This document shows positions 35,256 through 44,148 of a DNA stretch of 64,000 nucleotides, piece after piece. A model generated the notes under the pieces. That model searched no databases. It saw nothing but the letters and a program-made list of their open reading frames with translations, and was not told the origin of the DNA. Position 1 is the first letter of the stretch. Each line of letters begins with the position of its first letter. The DNA lies in contig NZ_QPKV01000006.1 in the NCBI RefSeq assembly GCF_003339865.1, positions 434,001-498,000 on the forward strand, written 5' to 3'. The stretch comes from Pedobacter chinensis. GTDB lineage: Bacteria > Bacteroidota > Bacteroidia > Sphingobacteriales > Sphingobacteriaceae. Position numbers and translations under genes: made by a program.

Positions 35256-35846
35256 CTAATGGATGGTATTGAGGAAATCAAGATCGAAATTCTTTTCAAT
35301 AATGGCCTTGACGTTTGCAAAATGTTTGATGCGCGCTTGATAAGCTGGCAAGATGCTATTGGTGATAATGTAAATTGAAATTTTTTTGCTAAGCCTGGGG
35401 AAGATCCCGTCGAACTCCTCCAAAAAATCCCAAGCGTTCATCAATGGCATGTTCACATCTAAAAAGATGTAATCTGGTATGAGTTCAGGATTGTCAATAT
35501 GGCGGGAGAGATAATCCAAGGCTTCCTGAGCGCAGGTAAGGTGTCTTGATTTTTTAAAACGTTCAGAATGATTGAAAAGATCCTTCGCAGTGGTATGGAA
35601 GAAAAGATCATCATCGATGACAAAGGAAGTCAATGTTTTTTCTGAATGAAGTGCTCCGTTCAATATCCGGGTCATGCGCAGGATTGGGGCAGATACCAAT
35701 TCCTGTCCACAACATTCACATTTTGCCTCTACCGCCGCCGCCTCCGCAAAAGAACGTTTGGTTATGACACATGTATGCGCATTAAATATAGAATTTTTGC
35801 AGCTGGGACTAAAACAGTAGCAATTGATCTGATAATCTTTTTTCAT
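35256..35846 (-). CDS. response regulator with Cys-rich N-terminal domain
   Basis: This 196-residue protein has two parts. Residues 1-60 hold seven cysteines (C9, C11, C16, C26, C43, C45, C46) in the pattern CYC-x4-C and KCECCG, probably a zinc-binding fold; I recall small stand-alone proteins of this kind in Pedobacter. Residues 72-196 form a receiver domain with acidic pocket D78-D80, phosphoacceptor D130 (IFLDVNMPLMNAWDF) and Lys185. There is no output domain after the receiver. The kinase gene follows at once, so this regulator is probably its target. The joint at LHSEKTLTSF suggests a gene fusion. Confidence 0.85.
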   Translation of the reverse strand: MKKDYQINCYCFSPSCKNSIFNAHTCVITKRSFAEAAAVEAKCECCGQELVSAPILRMTRILNGALHSEKTLTSFVIDDDLFFHTTAKDLFNHSERFKKSRHLTCAQEALDYLSRHIDNPELIPDYIFLDVNMPLMNAWDFLEEFDGIFPRLSKKISIYIITNSILPAYQARIKHFANVKAIIEKNFDLDFLNTIH

Positions 35847-35885
35847 TCTTGGCCTTCTTCCTTTTTGATCATTTTACTTTTCTTA

Positions 35886-36233
35886 CTATTGCGATGCCAC
35901 CTCTGCTTTAACCTTGTGGAGTTGCTCATATAGCGAAATAATGTACTCCTGTAATTCAACAATTTTATTGAGCTGAGCGTTAATAGTATCATTTGCTTCT
36001 TTCAATGATTCCTGGTGGTCTTTGGATAGTTGCTCAACCGGTAGTATAAGCTCTGAAAGCTGAACATCAAATAACTCGGCCAATTGTTGTAATCGTGAGA
36101 TACTGACATCAGTCACGCCTTTTTCAATCTTAGAGAAGGCTGCTGTAGACAGTCCTATTTTTTCTGAAACCTCACCTTGCGACCATCCTTTGGCTTGTCG
36201 CAGGGTTCTGATTTTTTTTTCTATTCCTAACAT
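35886..36233 (-). CDS. XRE-family helix-turn-helix regulator
   Basis: This 115-residue protein has a Cro/CI-type DNA-binding domain (about 5-60: IRTLRQAKGWSQGEVSEKIGLSTAAFSKIEKG) and a C-terminal coiled coil (about 70-112) likely for dimerisation. Similar small regulators often stand at the edge of exopolysaccharide clusters in Bacteroidota. I chose the ATG at 36233, which begins MLGIEKKIRTLR; an in-frame ATG at 36293 adds 20 residues with no domain. It lies 40 bases before the response regulator gene, on the same strand, so all three genes to 33909 may form one transcript. Confidence 0.88.
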   Translation of the reverse strand: MLGIEKKIRTLRQAKGWSQGEVSEKIGLSTAAFSKIEKGVTDVSISRLQQLAELFDVQLSELILPVEQLSKDHQESLKEANDTINAQLNKIVELQEYIISLYEQLHKVKAEVASQ

Positions 36234-36293
36234 AGGGTCATTCTTTTTTGTTACCCCGCAAAATAAGAAGAAATCTGAATTTATCAAATTCAT

Positions 36294-36645
36294 TGAATTA
36301 AAGTTAAATTATTTGATTTTAAAATATTATTCTGCAATGGCATAAACGAACTTACACTGTTTATTCACAACAGCATGGATAAAAAAATGTTTAAAATAGA
36401 ATAAAATTAATTCATAATAATATTGATTTAAGTTATCAATTATGAATTCAGTTTAAATTATCTTTTAAGTTTAATAATTTTTGTTTTAATTAATTTCTTT
36501 TATAACCTATTAATAGGGTAAGAATGATGCAGATAATCTTATTACATTGACCGCGTCTAAAACTTGTTACCTTTATCTTTGATCAGCGTTACTACCGTAC
36601 CGATTGTTTTGTGGATTGAGTACACCCAATTGCACTTTTAACGGT
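36294..36645. other. AT-rich gene-free spacer between GT2 and XRE genes
   Basis: No gene is seen. The XRE promoter should lie here. The string AAGTTAAATTATT at 36301-36313 also occurs at 47846-47858, in the divergent control region of the polysaccharide cluster. On the plus strand TATCTTTG at 36574-36581 resembles a -7 box pointing into the GT2 gene antisense; this is unproven. Confidence 0.4.
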
Positions 36646-37611
36646 TCAATCCATAGATCTGCCGAAACTTTTTCCTGTAAGCAGATAAAGGTATTTGCGG
36701 AGCATGGTTTTCAATGGGTAATACAGATTACCAAAATGCATCTGGCTTAATGCCAAATGATGGTAAGTGTCTATTTTTTTGTTTTCTGGATTAGCTTTTT
36801 TGATTTCGAAACATAGTGCCTGATAGGCGCGGTCGGCCAACAACCGCTTTATCAATTGACGATGGGCTGCAAACAATGGTTCTTTTAATAGCTGGGTAAA
36901 TATTTTCACAAAGACCAGATTTTTGTTCTCCAGGTTATGTGGGGAATAAATGCCTCCATGATGTACGCGATATACCGCAGTTGGCTCATTGATAAAAATG
37001 GCATCGCCCTTGAGCAATAAAAAGGCCGAAAGCGATACATCGCCGGTAGGGAAGGCCAATGGATCGTAGGGAAGCTGAGGGTAGATGTTCCGAAATAAAA
37101 GCGTACAGGTTGTGATATTAAAGGTTTTCAGGATATCCTCCACATCATATCTGTTTTTCAAGGGCAGACGGGACGACCAATGTTCTTCAAAATGATCTTC
37201 ATTGTCAATCAAAACTTTTACCTGTGTAAAACAGGCAACTGCCGTTGGGTCATGCTGTAATGCATCAACCTGCTTTTGGAGTTTTTGTCTGTCGATCCAA
37301 TAATCATCGGCTTCCAAACAGGCAATATATTTTCCCTTTAATGCAGGATAGCAATAATGATAAGCATTTTTATAAGCACCAACATTGGATTCTTGGTAGA
37401 TTGGTTTGACGATTTGCGGATATAGGGCTTCAAATTCCTGTACAATGGCCCTGGTACGATCGGTTGAACAATCTTCGCCAATAATGATCTCGTAGCTAAA
37501 ATTGGTTTCCTGTGCAAGTACGCTTTCCAGGCACTGGCGGATGAATTTTTCGTGGTTGTAGGTGATCATCCATATCGAAACCATTGGCTGGCTGTGCTCT
37601 TCTATAATCAT
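36646..37611 (-). CDS. glycosyltransferase family 2
   Basis: This 321-residue enzyme has the GT-A fold of family 2. The nucleotide-sugar site includes VSIWMITYNHEKFIRQCLESVLAQ, IIGEDCSTDRTR and the DxD-like EADDYWID near residue 100. It lacks membrane helices and should act on the lipid-linked repeat unit at the inner face of the membrane. It is the last gene of the minus-strand polysaccharide arm, four bases after the SDR gene. The donor sugar cannot be told from sequence. Confidence 0.9.
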   Translation of the reverse strand: MIIEEHSQPMVSIWMITYNHEKFIRQCLESVLAQETNFSYEIIIGEDCSTDRTRAIVQEFEALYPQIVKPIYQESNVGAYKNAYHYCYPALKGKYIACLEADDYWIDRQKLQKQVDALQHDPTAVACFTQVKVLIDNEDHFEEHWSSRLPLKNRYDVEDILKTFNITTCTLLFRNIYPQLPYDPLAFPTGDVSLSAFLLLKGDAIFINEPTAVYRVHHGGIYSPHNLENKNLVFVKIFTQLLKEPLFAAHRQLIKRLLADRAYQALCFEIKKANPENKKIDTYHHLALSQMHFGNLYYPLKTMLRKYLYLLTGKSFGRSMD

Positions 37612-37615
37612 GCGT

Positions 37616-38296
37616 TTAAAATAAGCCGCCGTTTAAGTCAATTGAGGCGCCGTTTAAATAAGGAGTTTCGATCATGTATTTAATGGTCGATAATATTTCT
37701 GTCGGGTCGCCCAACCGCTTGGCGGGCACCTGAGCTATGATTTGGGTTAGAATGGATTCCGGAACCTGATCAATCATTCCAATATTGAAATAGCCAAGAT
37801 TGATGTTGTTCACAGTAATGTTCTTAGATGCATTTTCTGCTGCGAGGGTTTTGGTAAGGCCCCATAATGCTGCTTTTGATGCAGCATAGGCACTTGTTCC
37901 AGCCACACCTTGTTGCGCTACCACCGATGAAAAATTAATGATACGCCCATAGTTGTTAGATCTCATGATGGGCAATAAGTGTCTGGTCAGATTGAACAAT
38001 CCTATCAGGTTTGTTTCAATCACTTCTATCCAGCTTTCCAGGTCTGCCTTGTGGGCAAATGCGTTATAGGATATGCCTGCCGCGTTGATCAGGGTAAGTT
38101 GATTAATGCCATCATTCTGCGCAATGAAATTTTTGATCTCAGTATCGTTTTTGAGGTTTAGCTTGTAGTAATGTGCAAGGTTTGAATCAGGGATGGTATT
38201 GTTGCAAATTCCAATTACATTTTCCTCGCCTCTATTTACAAAATAGTGCAAAAGGTATTTTCCGATTCCCCTTGATGCTCCGGTAATAATTATCAT
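37616..38296 (-). CDS. SDR-family reductase (FabG-like)
   Basis: This 226-residue NAD(P)H-dependent reductase has the classical SDR marks: TGASRGIG at residues 5-12, NAAG at 71-74, and catalytic S124, Y137 and K141 (YAASK). It resembles 3-oxoacyl-ACP reductases. I chose ATG 38296 because MIIITGASRGIG is the normal Rossmann start; an ATG at 38320 adds eight residues and overlaps the previous gene. It sits directly after a FabH-like synthase, so the pair could make a 3-hydroxyacyl thioester for decorating a sugar. Confidence 0.9.
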   Translation of the reverse strand: MIIITGASRGIGKYLLHYFVNRGEENVIGICNNTIPDSNLAHYYKLNLKNDTEIKNFIAQNDGINQLTLINAAGISYNAFAHKADLESWIEVIETNLIGLFNLTRHLLPIMRSNNYGRIINFSSVVAQQGVAGTSAYAASKAALWGLTKTLAAENASKNITVNNINLGYFNIGMIDQVPESILTQIIAQVPAKRLGDPTEILSTIKYMIETPYLNGASIDLNGGLF

Positions 38297-38307
38297 GATT
38301 AATTTTT

Positions 38308-39300
38308 TTAAATAGTCCATTTCATAATGCCTGCACCCCAGGTCCAGCCAGATCCTACTGCGGCAAAAAGTATATAATCGCCAGCGGCTATCTTATTCGT
38401 CTTATAAGTCTCGTCAAGAATAATGGGAATGGTGGCACCAGACGTATTCGCGTATTTGTCCAGGTTTACCATTACTTTTTCAAATGGGAGGTTAATTCTT
38501 AAAGCCGTTTCTTTTAAAATATTGATGTTTGGCTGATGAGGTACCAGCATTTTGATGTTCGAGATGGTTAGACATGAATCTTCCAGTACCTGATTGATTG
38601 CTTCGGGAAGCTTGCTAATGGCGGTTTCGAAAACAGCTTTGCCATTCATTTGGAAATAGCGCAAACCCTCGTCCACTGTATGCTGGCTTACAGGAAATTC
38701 CGATCCACCGCCGGGAATGGTAAAATTAAATTTTCCGCGACCATCAGAAAACAATCTGAAATTCATCATTCCATCATTGTTCTTGTTTTCAGACAACACC
38801 ACGGCTCCGGCGCCATCGCCGAAGAAAACGCAGTCACGACGACTCCAATCGGTAATCTTTGAAAAAGTGTCTGCCCCAATCACTAGTACGTGCTCATAGG
38901 TTCCGGCTGCAATGAACTGTGCTGCGGTACTATAGGCAAAAAGAAATCCAGAGCATACCGCCGCCAGATCGAAGGCAACAGCATTGTATGCCTTAATTTT
39001 GTCTTGTACAATACAGGCCGTTGAAGGCGCCAATCGGTCAGGAGTAGAAGTGGCTACGATGATCAGATCGATATCTGCAGGAAACAGGCCGGCAGATTCC
39101 AATGCATTTATTGCGGCCTTTGCAGCGAGATCACTTGTTGTCTCAGTGGTCACAATCCTCCGCTCTGTTACGCCAATATGATTTCGGATCCATTGATCAG
39201 TAGTGTCGACTGTTTTCTCGATATCGGCATTGGTCACGATTGTTGCAGGGAGATAGGAGCCGGTGCCAGCTATCTTCACATTATTTATCTGCTGTTTCAT
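38308..39300 (-). CDS. 3-oxoacyl-ACP synthase III (FabH-like)
   Basis: This 330-residue thiolase-fold enzyme condenses an acyl-CoA with malonyl-ACP. The Cys-His-Asn triad is clear: C116 in DLAAVCSGF, H255 in VPHQPN and N285 in YANTSGATIP. The N-terminus holds TTDQWIRNHIGVTERRI and the C-terminus FAAVGSGWTWGAGI. Because it lies within a polysaccharide operon next to an SDR and a GNAT, it is probably not the housekeeping FabH. No acyl carrier protein gene is present in the operon. Confidence 0.92.
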   Translation of the reverse strand: MKQQINNVKIAGTGSYLPATIVTNADIEKTVDTTDQWIRNHIGVTERRIVTTETTSDLAAKAAINALESAGLFPADIDLIIVATSTPDRLAPSTACIVQDKIKAYNAVAFDLAAVCSGFLFAYSTAAQFIAAGTYEHVLVIGADTFSKITDWSRRDCVFFGDGAGAVVLSENKNNDGMMNFRLFSDGRGKFNFTIPGGGSEFPVSQHTVDEGLRYFQMNGKAVFETAISKLPEAINQVLEDSCLTISNIKMLVPHQPNINILKETALRINLPFEKVMVNLDKYANTSGATIPIILDETYKTNKIAAGDYILFAAVGSGWTWGAGIMKWTI

Positions 39301-39395
39301 CTGTTTATTTTCATGTTTTTATTGGTCAGATGGAGTCATTGATCATTGAAATAAACATTCCCTTGTATGTTAGCATTTATTTCAATTATGTCTGG

Positions 39396-39944
39396 TCATA
39401 ACCCGTTCCTTTTTTTAATCTCCACATAATCTTCATCTGTCACGCTCAAAAGCCATTGGTTGTTCGACTTTCCGTTTTTGAAGAGTCTCTTTCTCATCAG
39501 CCCTTCTTTTTGATAACCAACATTTAACATCATGTTCAAGGCGATGGAGTGATTTTCCTGACATTCGGCAGCCAGGCGAACCATTCTCATTTCATCAAAA
39601 ACAAACTGCATCAACTTCAGCGCAGTTTGCTTGCCATACCCTTTGCCTGCTTTTGTTTGATCGAGTTTAATGCCGCTCCAAAAACAGGTTCCGTTGCGAT
39701 AATCGATATTTGAAACTGAGGTATAGCCGATGATTTCCTCATTCTCCAGTTCGGTAATGGCATAATAAACAGTAGATTGATCGTCTTTCATGATCAGGTC
39801 TTCTACCCATTTCTGGTCGCGTTCCAATGAAACGGGACGAATCGACCCGCCAATTAATTTTTCCATATTTTCCAAGCGCCTTAAATTATTGATGAAATGG
39901 GCGTCGGCCAGTTGCAATGGCCTGAATTTAATATTGAACTGCAT
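39396..39944 (-). CDS. GNAT-family N-acyltransferase
   Basis: This 182-residue protein has the GNAT fold with the acyl-CoA loop at about residues 100-106 (AGKGYGKQTALKLM, a variant of the Q/RxxGxG/A motif) and conserved NHSIALNMMLNVGYQKEGLMRKRLFKNG near the end, typical of the RimJ/PseH-like branch. In polysaccharide clusters such enzymes acylate amino sugars on nucleotide carriers. Its ATG overlaps the stop of the PLP-like gene in a TAATG junction, which points to translational coupling. The true acyl donor (CoA or ACP) is not known. Confidence 0.88.
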   Translation of the reverse strand: MQFNIKFRPLQLADAHFINNLRRLENMEKLIGGSIRPVSLERDQKWVEDLIMKDDQSTVYYAITELENEEIIGYTSVSNIDYRNGTCFWSGIKLDQTKAGKGYGKQTALKLMQFVFDEMRMVRLAAECQENHSIALNMMLNVGYQKEGLMRKRLFKNGKSNNQWLLSVTDEDYVEIKKRNGL

Positions 39945-40915
39945 TAGCTTAAATTTTTAATGATGTCTAAAATCCGGACAAGATCTTCCGATTGATATCG
40001 ATGGTCTATTGGTATTGGAATGAGATGTTCGCTTAAATATACTTCGGTAGGAAATTGTTCATTTCCCTGTCGCTGTACACATTCATTCCAGAAATTGGGT
40101 ATAAAAACCAGCAGTTTCCAAAATTGGCGCTTATCCATCAATTTGCCTGGTAAATAAGGATAAAATGATGAAGAGGAATCGACACTTGGTAAAATGGGCA
40201 AGTGATTGCTATCCTTTAGCGCTTGATGCAAAAAACCGAAGTTGGCCTTTCTCGAATTTATAGCATGTTGTTCATCTATATTTGATAAAAGATAGCTGCT
40301 GAGTTTGGAGATCTGGCTGATTTGTTGCCCATTAAGTGCTTCATTATCCTGAAAAAACGGATATCCTTTTTGCGTTTCGCCATTGAAACGAGCAAAAAGG
40401 TGTGCGGTCAAAAAATTTTCATTTGGTTCTAATTGCTCATATATAGATAACCAATCTGTTTCTTTTGGAGTATATAGGAAAGAACCATCTGGCACACCGA
40501 AAAATTTTCGGCAGGAGTTAAAGTACCAGGAAACACCGTTGCCTTTTAAAAAGTAAGATTGGGTACAATCGCAAATCAACTTGTCTTTATAACGCTGTGA
40601 CAGATATTCCGTGTATTTTACCTTGATGTCAAAATAATTGATATACAGCAACATTTCATTAGCAAGCAGTTTTGGTAGTGATTTTATTTCCAGGGATTGA
40701 TCAATTTCATAAAATGTGTAGTTGATCCCTAGTTTTTTTAAAGGCTCCAGAAGTGCATCGCAGGTATAAAAAGGAACATATACATTAACAGGTTTCAGGT
40801 TGTCCAAAATAAATCCCAATGCAGCCCGCCCGCTGTTGAAACGGTATGGAGTATCATGAAAATTTGCATTTCCCTGATGAAGTTCCAGTTCAAAATATCC
40901 GCCTATTTCTTTCAT
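39944..40915 (-). CDS. PLP-enzyme-like protein of polysaccharide clusters
   Basis: This 323-residue protein resembles a short, divergent fold-type I PLP enzyme. The N-terminal YRFNSGRAALGFILDNL is like the start of DegT/DnrJ-type aminotransferases. The middle CDCTQSYF and NSCRKFFGVPDGSFLYTP align in pattern with the region around the PLP lysine (S-x-RK-x-x-G-x-x-DG), so a Schiff-base Lys may be kept. It is shorter than usual and I do not know its reaction. It overlaps wbqC by four bases (ATGA) and the GNAT gene by one, so the three are coupled. Confidence 0.65.
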   Translation of the reverse strand: MKEIGGYFELELHQGNANFHDTPYRFNSGRAALGFILDNLKPVNVYVPFYTCDALLEPLKKLGINYTFYEIDQSLEIKSLPKLLANEMLLYINYFDIKVKYTEYLSQRYKDKLICDCTQSYFLKGNGVSWYFNSCRKFFGVPDGSFLYTPKETDWLSIYEQLEPNENFLTAHLFARFNGETQKGYPFFQDNEALNGQQISQISKLSSYLLSNIDEQHAINSRKANFGFLHQALKDSNHLPILPSVDSSSSFYPYLPGKLMDKRQFWKLLVFIPNFWNECVQRQGNEQFPTEVYLSEHLIPIPIDHRYQSEDLVRILDIIKNLS

Positions 40916-41625
40916 GCCGTGATCAGGTTATAAGTCTTCAGCATTTTTGAAATTTGTTCAGCGCTATTGAACATCAGCACATCTATCATGGAAAGTCCGG
41001 CAATGAAGGTCCCGTTAAATTGCGTATAGGTAATTTCTCCGGTTTTTAAGAAAACAAGGTCGATTTTATGGGTGCTAAAGTCGTTAAATGAGTATAATTG
41101 CTGACCGCCCACTGCATTCATGTAAGTTTCCGCATTTTCCTTTAAACAGATGTCTATTATCCTTTCCTGACCCGAAAGTTGTTCATTTGCATAGCAATTA
41201 TTAGAATGCGCAAATGTTGTATCAATGTTTAAATAAGCGCTGGTTTTTTTTAAACTGTTCGAAGCAAGTTCGTTAATGGTAAAATTTTCCAATTCAAGAA
41301 AGCAGTTTTTAATCAGCGGTAAAACCTGATCATAAAATGGAGCTCTTCGGTAAGCCTGTTCAAGCGTTTTAAAAAATTTTACGCACCAATGTGGATAGCT
41401 GCGCGGGTCTATGAAAGTATCGGCAATATGCTTGAAAGAACTTGCTTCTTTTAACGGAATAACATATTTAAATGCACTATGGTTGAGTAGGAATTGGTTT
41501 CTGTTGATCCAGCCTTGCTTGATGTAATTCACATCATCATATATAATGAATTTATCTACTGATGAGATCAGCTGATAGTAGCCGATATATGGAAATACAT
41601 AAGGTTGCATGATTCCTAAGCGCAT
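40912..41625 (-). CDS. wbqC: WbqC family protein
   Basis: This 237-residue protein has the WbqC family signature: MQPYVFPYIGYYQLISSVDKFIIYDDVNYIKQGWINRNQFL at the N-terminus and GQERIIDICLKENAETYMNAVGG with an adjacent YxxxxF segment in the middle. WbqC proteins are found in O-antigen and capsule clusters, often near aminotransferases and acyl-chain genes, and their reaction is not established to my knowledge. The gene overlaps the aminotransferase upstream by ten bases and the PLP-like gene downstream by four. Confidence 0.92.
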   Translation of the reverse strand: MRLGIMQPYVFPYIGYYQLISSVDKFIIYDDVNYIKQGWINRNQFLLNHSAFKYVIPLKEASSFKHIADTFIDPRSYPHWCVKFFKTLEQAYRRAPFYDQVLPLIKNCFLELENFTINELASNSLKKTSAYLNIDTTFAHSNNCYANEQLSGQERIIDICLKENAETYMNAVGGQQLYSFNDFSTHKIDLVFLKTGEITYTQFNGTFIAGLSMIDVLMFNSAEQISKMLKTYNLITA

Positions 41626-42707
41626 TTTTTTGCAATTGATTTGGTGTTAACGATACTGTTAATGATCTTGTCCTGATCTTCAGTTGCCAGTTCATAAAAT
41701 AGCGGCAGGCAAAGTACCCTTGATGCAATGGATTCAGCAACCGGGCACGGGGCATAATCCACATAGGGCAATTTGTTGAGCGATGGGTTAAAGTATCTTC
41801 TTGGTATAATGCCTTTCGCATTCAGATCAGTGACCGCCTCCAAAAGCTGTTCTTCACAAGTGAAAACCACAGGAAAATAAGCGTAGTTGTAGCTAACGTT
41901 GCCATCTATTTCCAATATTTGTAAATCGTGGTTTTTCAGGCTTTCTGCGTAATGCTCCCATACCTGCTTCCGTTTTAGGAGGATGTCATCAATATATTTC
42001 AGGTTGCACAGACCCATTGCAGCATGCATTTCAGAGTTTTTTGCGTTGATGCCCATGGTATAATAATCTTCTCCAATGTGTCCGAATTGCCTGTAAAGCA
42101 TTAATTTTTCAGCAATAACCGGATCTTTAGCCACCATGCATCCTCCTTCTCCTGTATGAAACACCTTAGTGGCGTGAAAACTACAGGTGCTCACATCGCC
42201 ATAATTAAAAACCGAATTACCGTTGTATTGGGTGCCAAAGGCATGGGCCGCATCGTAAATCACTTTTAAACGATGCTTGCTGGCAATTTTTTCTATTGCA
42301 GCAATATTGCAGGGGTGTCCATATACGTGTGTAGCAAGAATGGCCTGGGTTTTAGGTGTAATTGCTGCTTCGATTTTATTTTCGTCAATGCAGAAATTCC
42401 GGTCATTAATGTCCACAAAAACAGGTGTGCAGTTTTCCCATAGCAGCGCAGTTGTAGTGGCCACATAAGAAAAAGGGGTAGTGATGACCTCTCCTGTAAT
42501 CTCCAGAGCCTTAAGAGCAAGCTGCAGTACAATTGTGCCATTCGCGGCATAAAGCAGATGGTCCAAATTGAGATATTTCTTGAGCAGTTCTTCCAGTTCA
42601 TGCGCCAATTCTCCGTTATTGGTAATCCAGGCCTTATCCCAGGCTCGTTTAAGCTGAGTTGTATACTCCTCAAATGGAGGAAGGAATGTTTTTGTTACGT
42701 TGATCAT
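41616..42707 (-). CDS. DegT/DnrJ/EryC1/StrS-family sugar aminotransferase
   Basis: This 363-residue PLP enzyme transfers an amino group to a keto-sugar nucleotide. The PLP lysine is K181 in SFHATKVFHTGEGG and the PLP-binding Asp is D152 in YDAAHAFG. The N-terminal TKTFLPPFEEYTTQLKRAWDKAWITNNGELAHELEELL and the conserved YAANGT match the VioA/FdtB-like branch. I chose ATG 42707: the longer frame runs 59 residues back into the flippase gene. The start lies 38 bases inside the flippase gene, an unusually long overlap. Confidence 0.92.
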   Translation of the reverse strand: MINVTKTFLPPFEEYTTQLKRAWDKAWITNNGELAHELEELLKKYLNLDHLLYAANGTIVLQLALKALEITGEVITTPFSYVATTTALLWENCTPVFVDINDRNFCIDENKIEAAITPKTQAILATHVYGHPCNIAAIEKIASKHRLKVIYDAAHAFGTQYNGNSVFNYGDVSTCSFHATKVFHTGEGGCMVAKDPVIAEKLMLYRQFGHIGEDYYTMGINAKNSEMHAAMGLCNLKYIDDILLKRKQVWEHYAESLKNHDLQILEIDGNVSYNYAYFPVVFTCEEQLLEAVTDLNAKGIIPRRYFNPSLNKLPYVDYAPCPVAESIASRVLCLPLFYELATEDQDKIINSIVNTKSIAKKCA

Positions 42708-44133
42708 AGCGGTAGGTTTTGATTTTACTGAAAAGAATGGGCAGATTCCCGAGAGCTTCAAGTTTGAGGATATAGGAGATGAACAGATAGCACAGGTTAA
42801 AACAACCTGCAAGAAGGATGATGTTGAGCCAGTTGCTCTGATCGGCAAGCAATCTGAGCGGTAAATAGCTGATCGCAATTGCAAAGACTGCGGTAAAAAA
42901 ATAATTTGAAATAATTTTAAGCTGTGGCAGCAATTTTACCGCTATCTCCTTGCTCACAAAAGCAGCATTTATAATGAGACATATCACATTAGCAACAATA
43001 AAAAAATACAGAAAGCCTTTCAGTCCGAAAATAAATCCGAGCATATAAACTGGCAGGAAAAGCAGTTTCTTATATACTTCCAATCGTAAAAAGGCTTTGG
43101 AATTACCTACTCCCGAAATCACATTGCACATTAAACTGCTTACAGGCCATACAAAACCCACGATTGACATTAACTGGAAAAGTTCTGCAGCATATTGCCA
43201 TCTGGTAGTAAAAAGCACCAGGAAAAAATATTTGGCTATCAAAAACAGCGTCCCGCTCAAACCAATTGATACAAAGCAAATGATATGTAAATAACGTAGA
43301 TACAGGTCATTCAGAAATGGTCTATTGTCTTGATTTTTGGCGATATAAGGAAATATAGCGCCCATGATACTGTTCACGGAGAGCTGTCTCACGAAATTAT
43401 CCATACTCTGGGCACGTGTATAAAAACCTAGGGTGCTGGTAGAGAATATTTTGCCGATAATAAAGATGTCAAGTCGGGCATAAATATTATCAAGCAGGCC
43501 TGATGTGAACATCCTGCTTCCGTAAGCCCACAATGGTTTGATCGATCTTAAGCTAAACATCCTTATTGGGAACCATTTGGCATAAATGAAATTGGTAACC
43601 AACATCACAATTGAAGTAATGATCGATTGAGCCACCAAACTCCAGATTCCGTAACCACTATAGGCCATTACAATACCTATGGTGCCCCCAACAACCGAAG
43701 AGACAATGTTCAATATGCTGTTAAGCTTGAATTTTAACCGTTTATAAAGGATTGCCGATGGCACAAGATTCAATCCGTTGATTAAAAAAACGATGGAGAG
43801 CACCTGGAATACCGGACGAATCAAGGATTCTCTGTAAAAATAAGATAGGGGATATGAAAGTGCATAGCATACGGCTGTTAATAAAACTGCAATGCCCACA
43901 TTAAGGTAGAACACGGTCGAATACTGAACATCGGAGATCTCTTTGGTTTGAATGATTGCCCTGTTAAATCCCAGGTCTAAAAACAAATGTGCGATCATAA
44001 TGATTGCCATCGCCATTCCCATTACCCCAAATTCCGAAGGAGAGATCATTCTGGTCAGCATCACTGTAATGCCAAAGCCCATCAGCTGCACCGAAAATTT
44101 ACCCATAAAATCCCAAATGATGTTTTTGAACAT
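42670..44133 (-). CDS. Wzx-type polysaccharide flippase (MOP superfamily)
   Basis: This 487-residue membrane protein has about 12-14 predicted helices and begins with NIIWDFMGKFSVQLMGFGITVMLTRMISPSEFGVMGMAMAI, a typical entry of the lipopolysaccharide/teichuronic acid exporter (WzxC-like) family. It moves the undecaprenyl-linked repeat unit from the inner to the outer face of the cytoplasmic membrane. With the Wzy at 55312 it defines a Wzx/Wzy-dependent pathway. It is 15 bases downstream of the Wzz-like gene. Confidence 0.92.
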   Translation of the reverse strand: MFKNIIWDFMGKFSVQLMGFGITVMLTRMISPSEFGVMGMAMAIIMIAHLFLDLGFNRAIIQTKEISDVQYSTVFYLNVGIAVLLTAVCYALSYPLSYFYRESLIRPVFQVLSIVFLINGLNLVPSAILYKRLKFKLNSILNIVSSVVGGTIGIVMAYSGYGIWSLVAQSIITSIVMLVTNFIYAKWFPIRMFSLRSIKPLWAYGSRMFTSGLLDNIYARLDIFIIGKIFSTSTLGFYTRAQSMDNFVRQLSVNSIMGAIFPYIAKNQDNRPFLNDLYLRYLHIICFVSIGLSGTLFLIAKYFFLVLFTTRWQYAAELFQLMSIVGFVWPVSSLMCNVISGVGNSKAFLRLEVYKKLLFLPVYMLGFIFGLKGFLYFFIVANVICLIINAAFVSKEIAVKLLPQLKIISNYFFTAVFAIAISYLPLRLLADQSNWLNIILLAGCFNLCYLFISYILKLEALGNLPILFSKIKTYRYDQRNKNIPSSI

Positions 44134-44148
44134 GACGCCTTTACTAGT

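Noticed and set aside
36574..36581. Antisense promoter against the GT2 gene
   Set aside because: TATCTTTG fits the -7 pattern but no -33 box is at a proper distance, and eight-base matches are expected by chance in AT-rich DNA.
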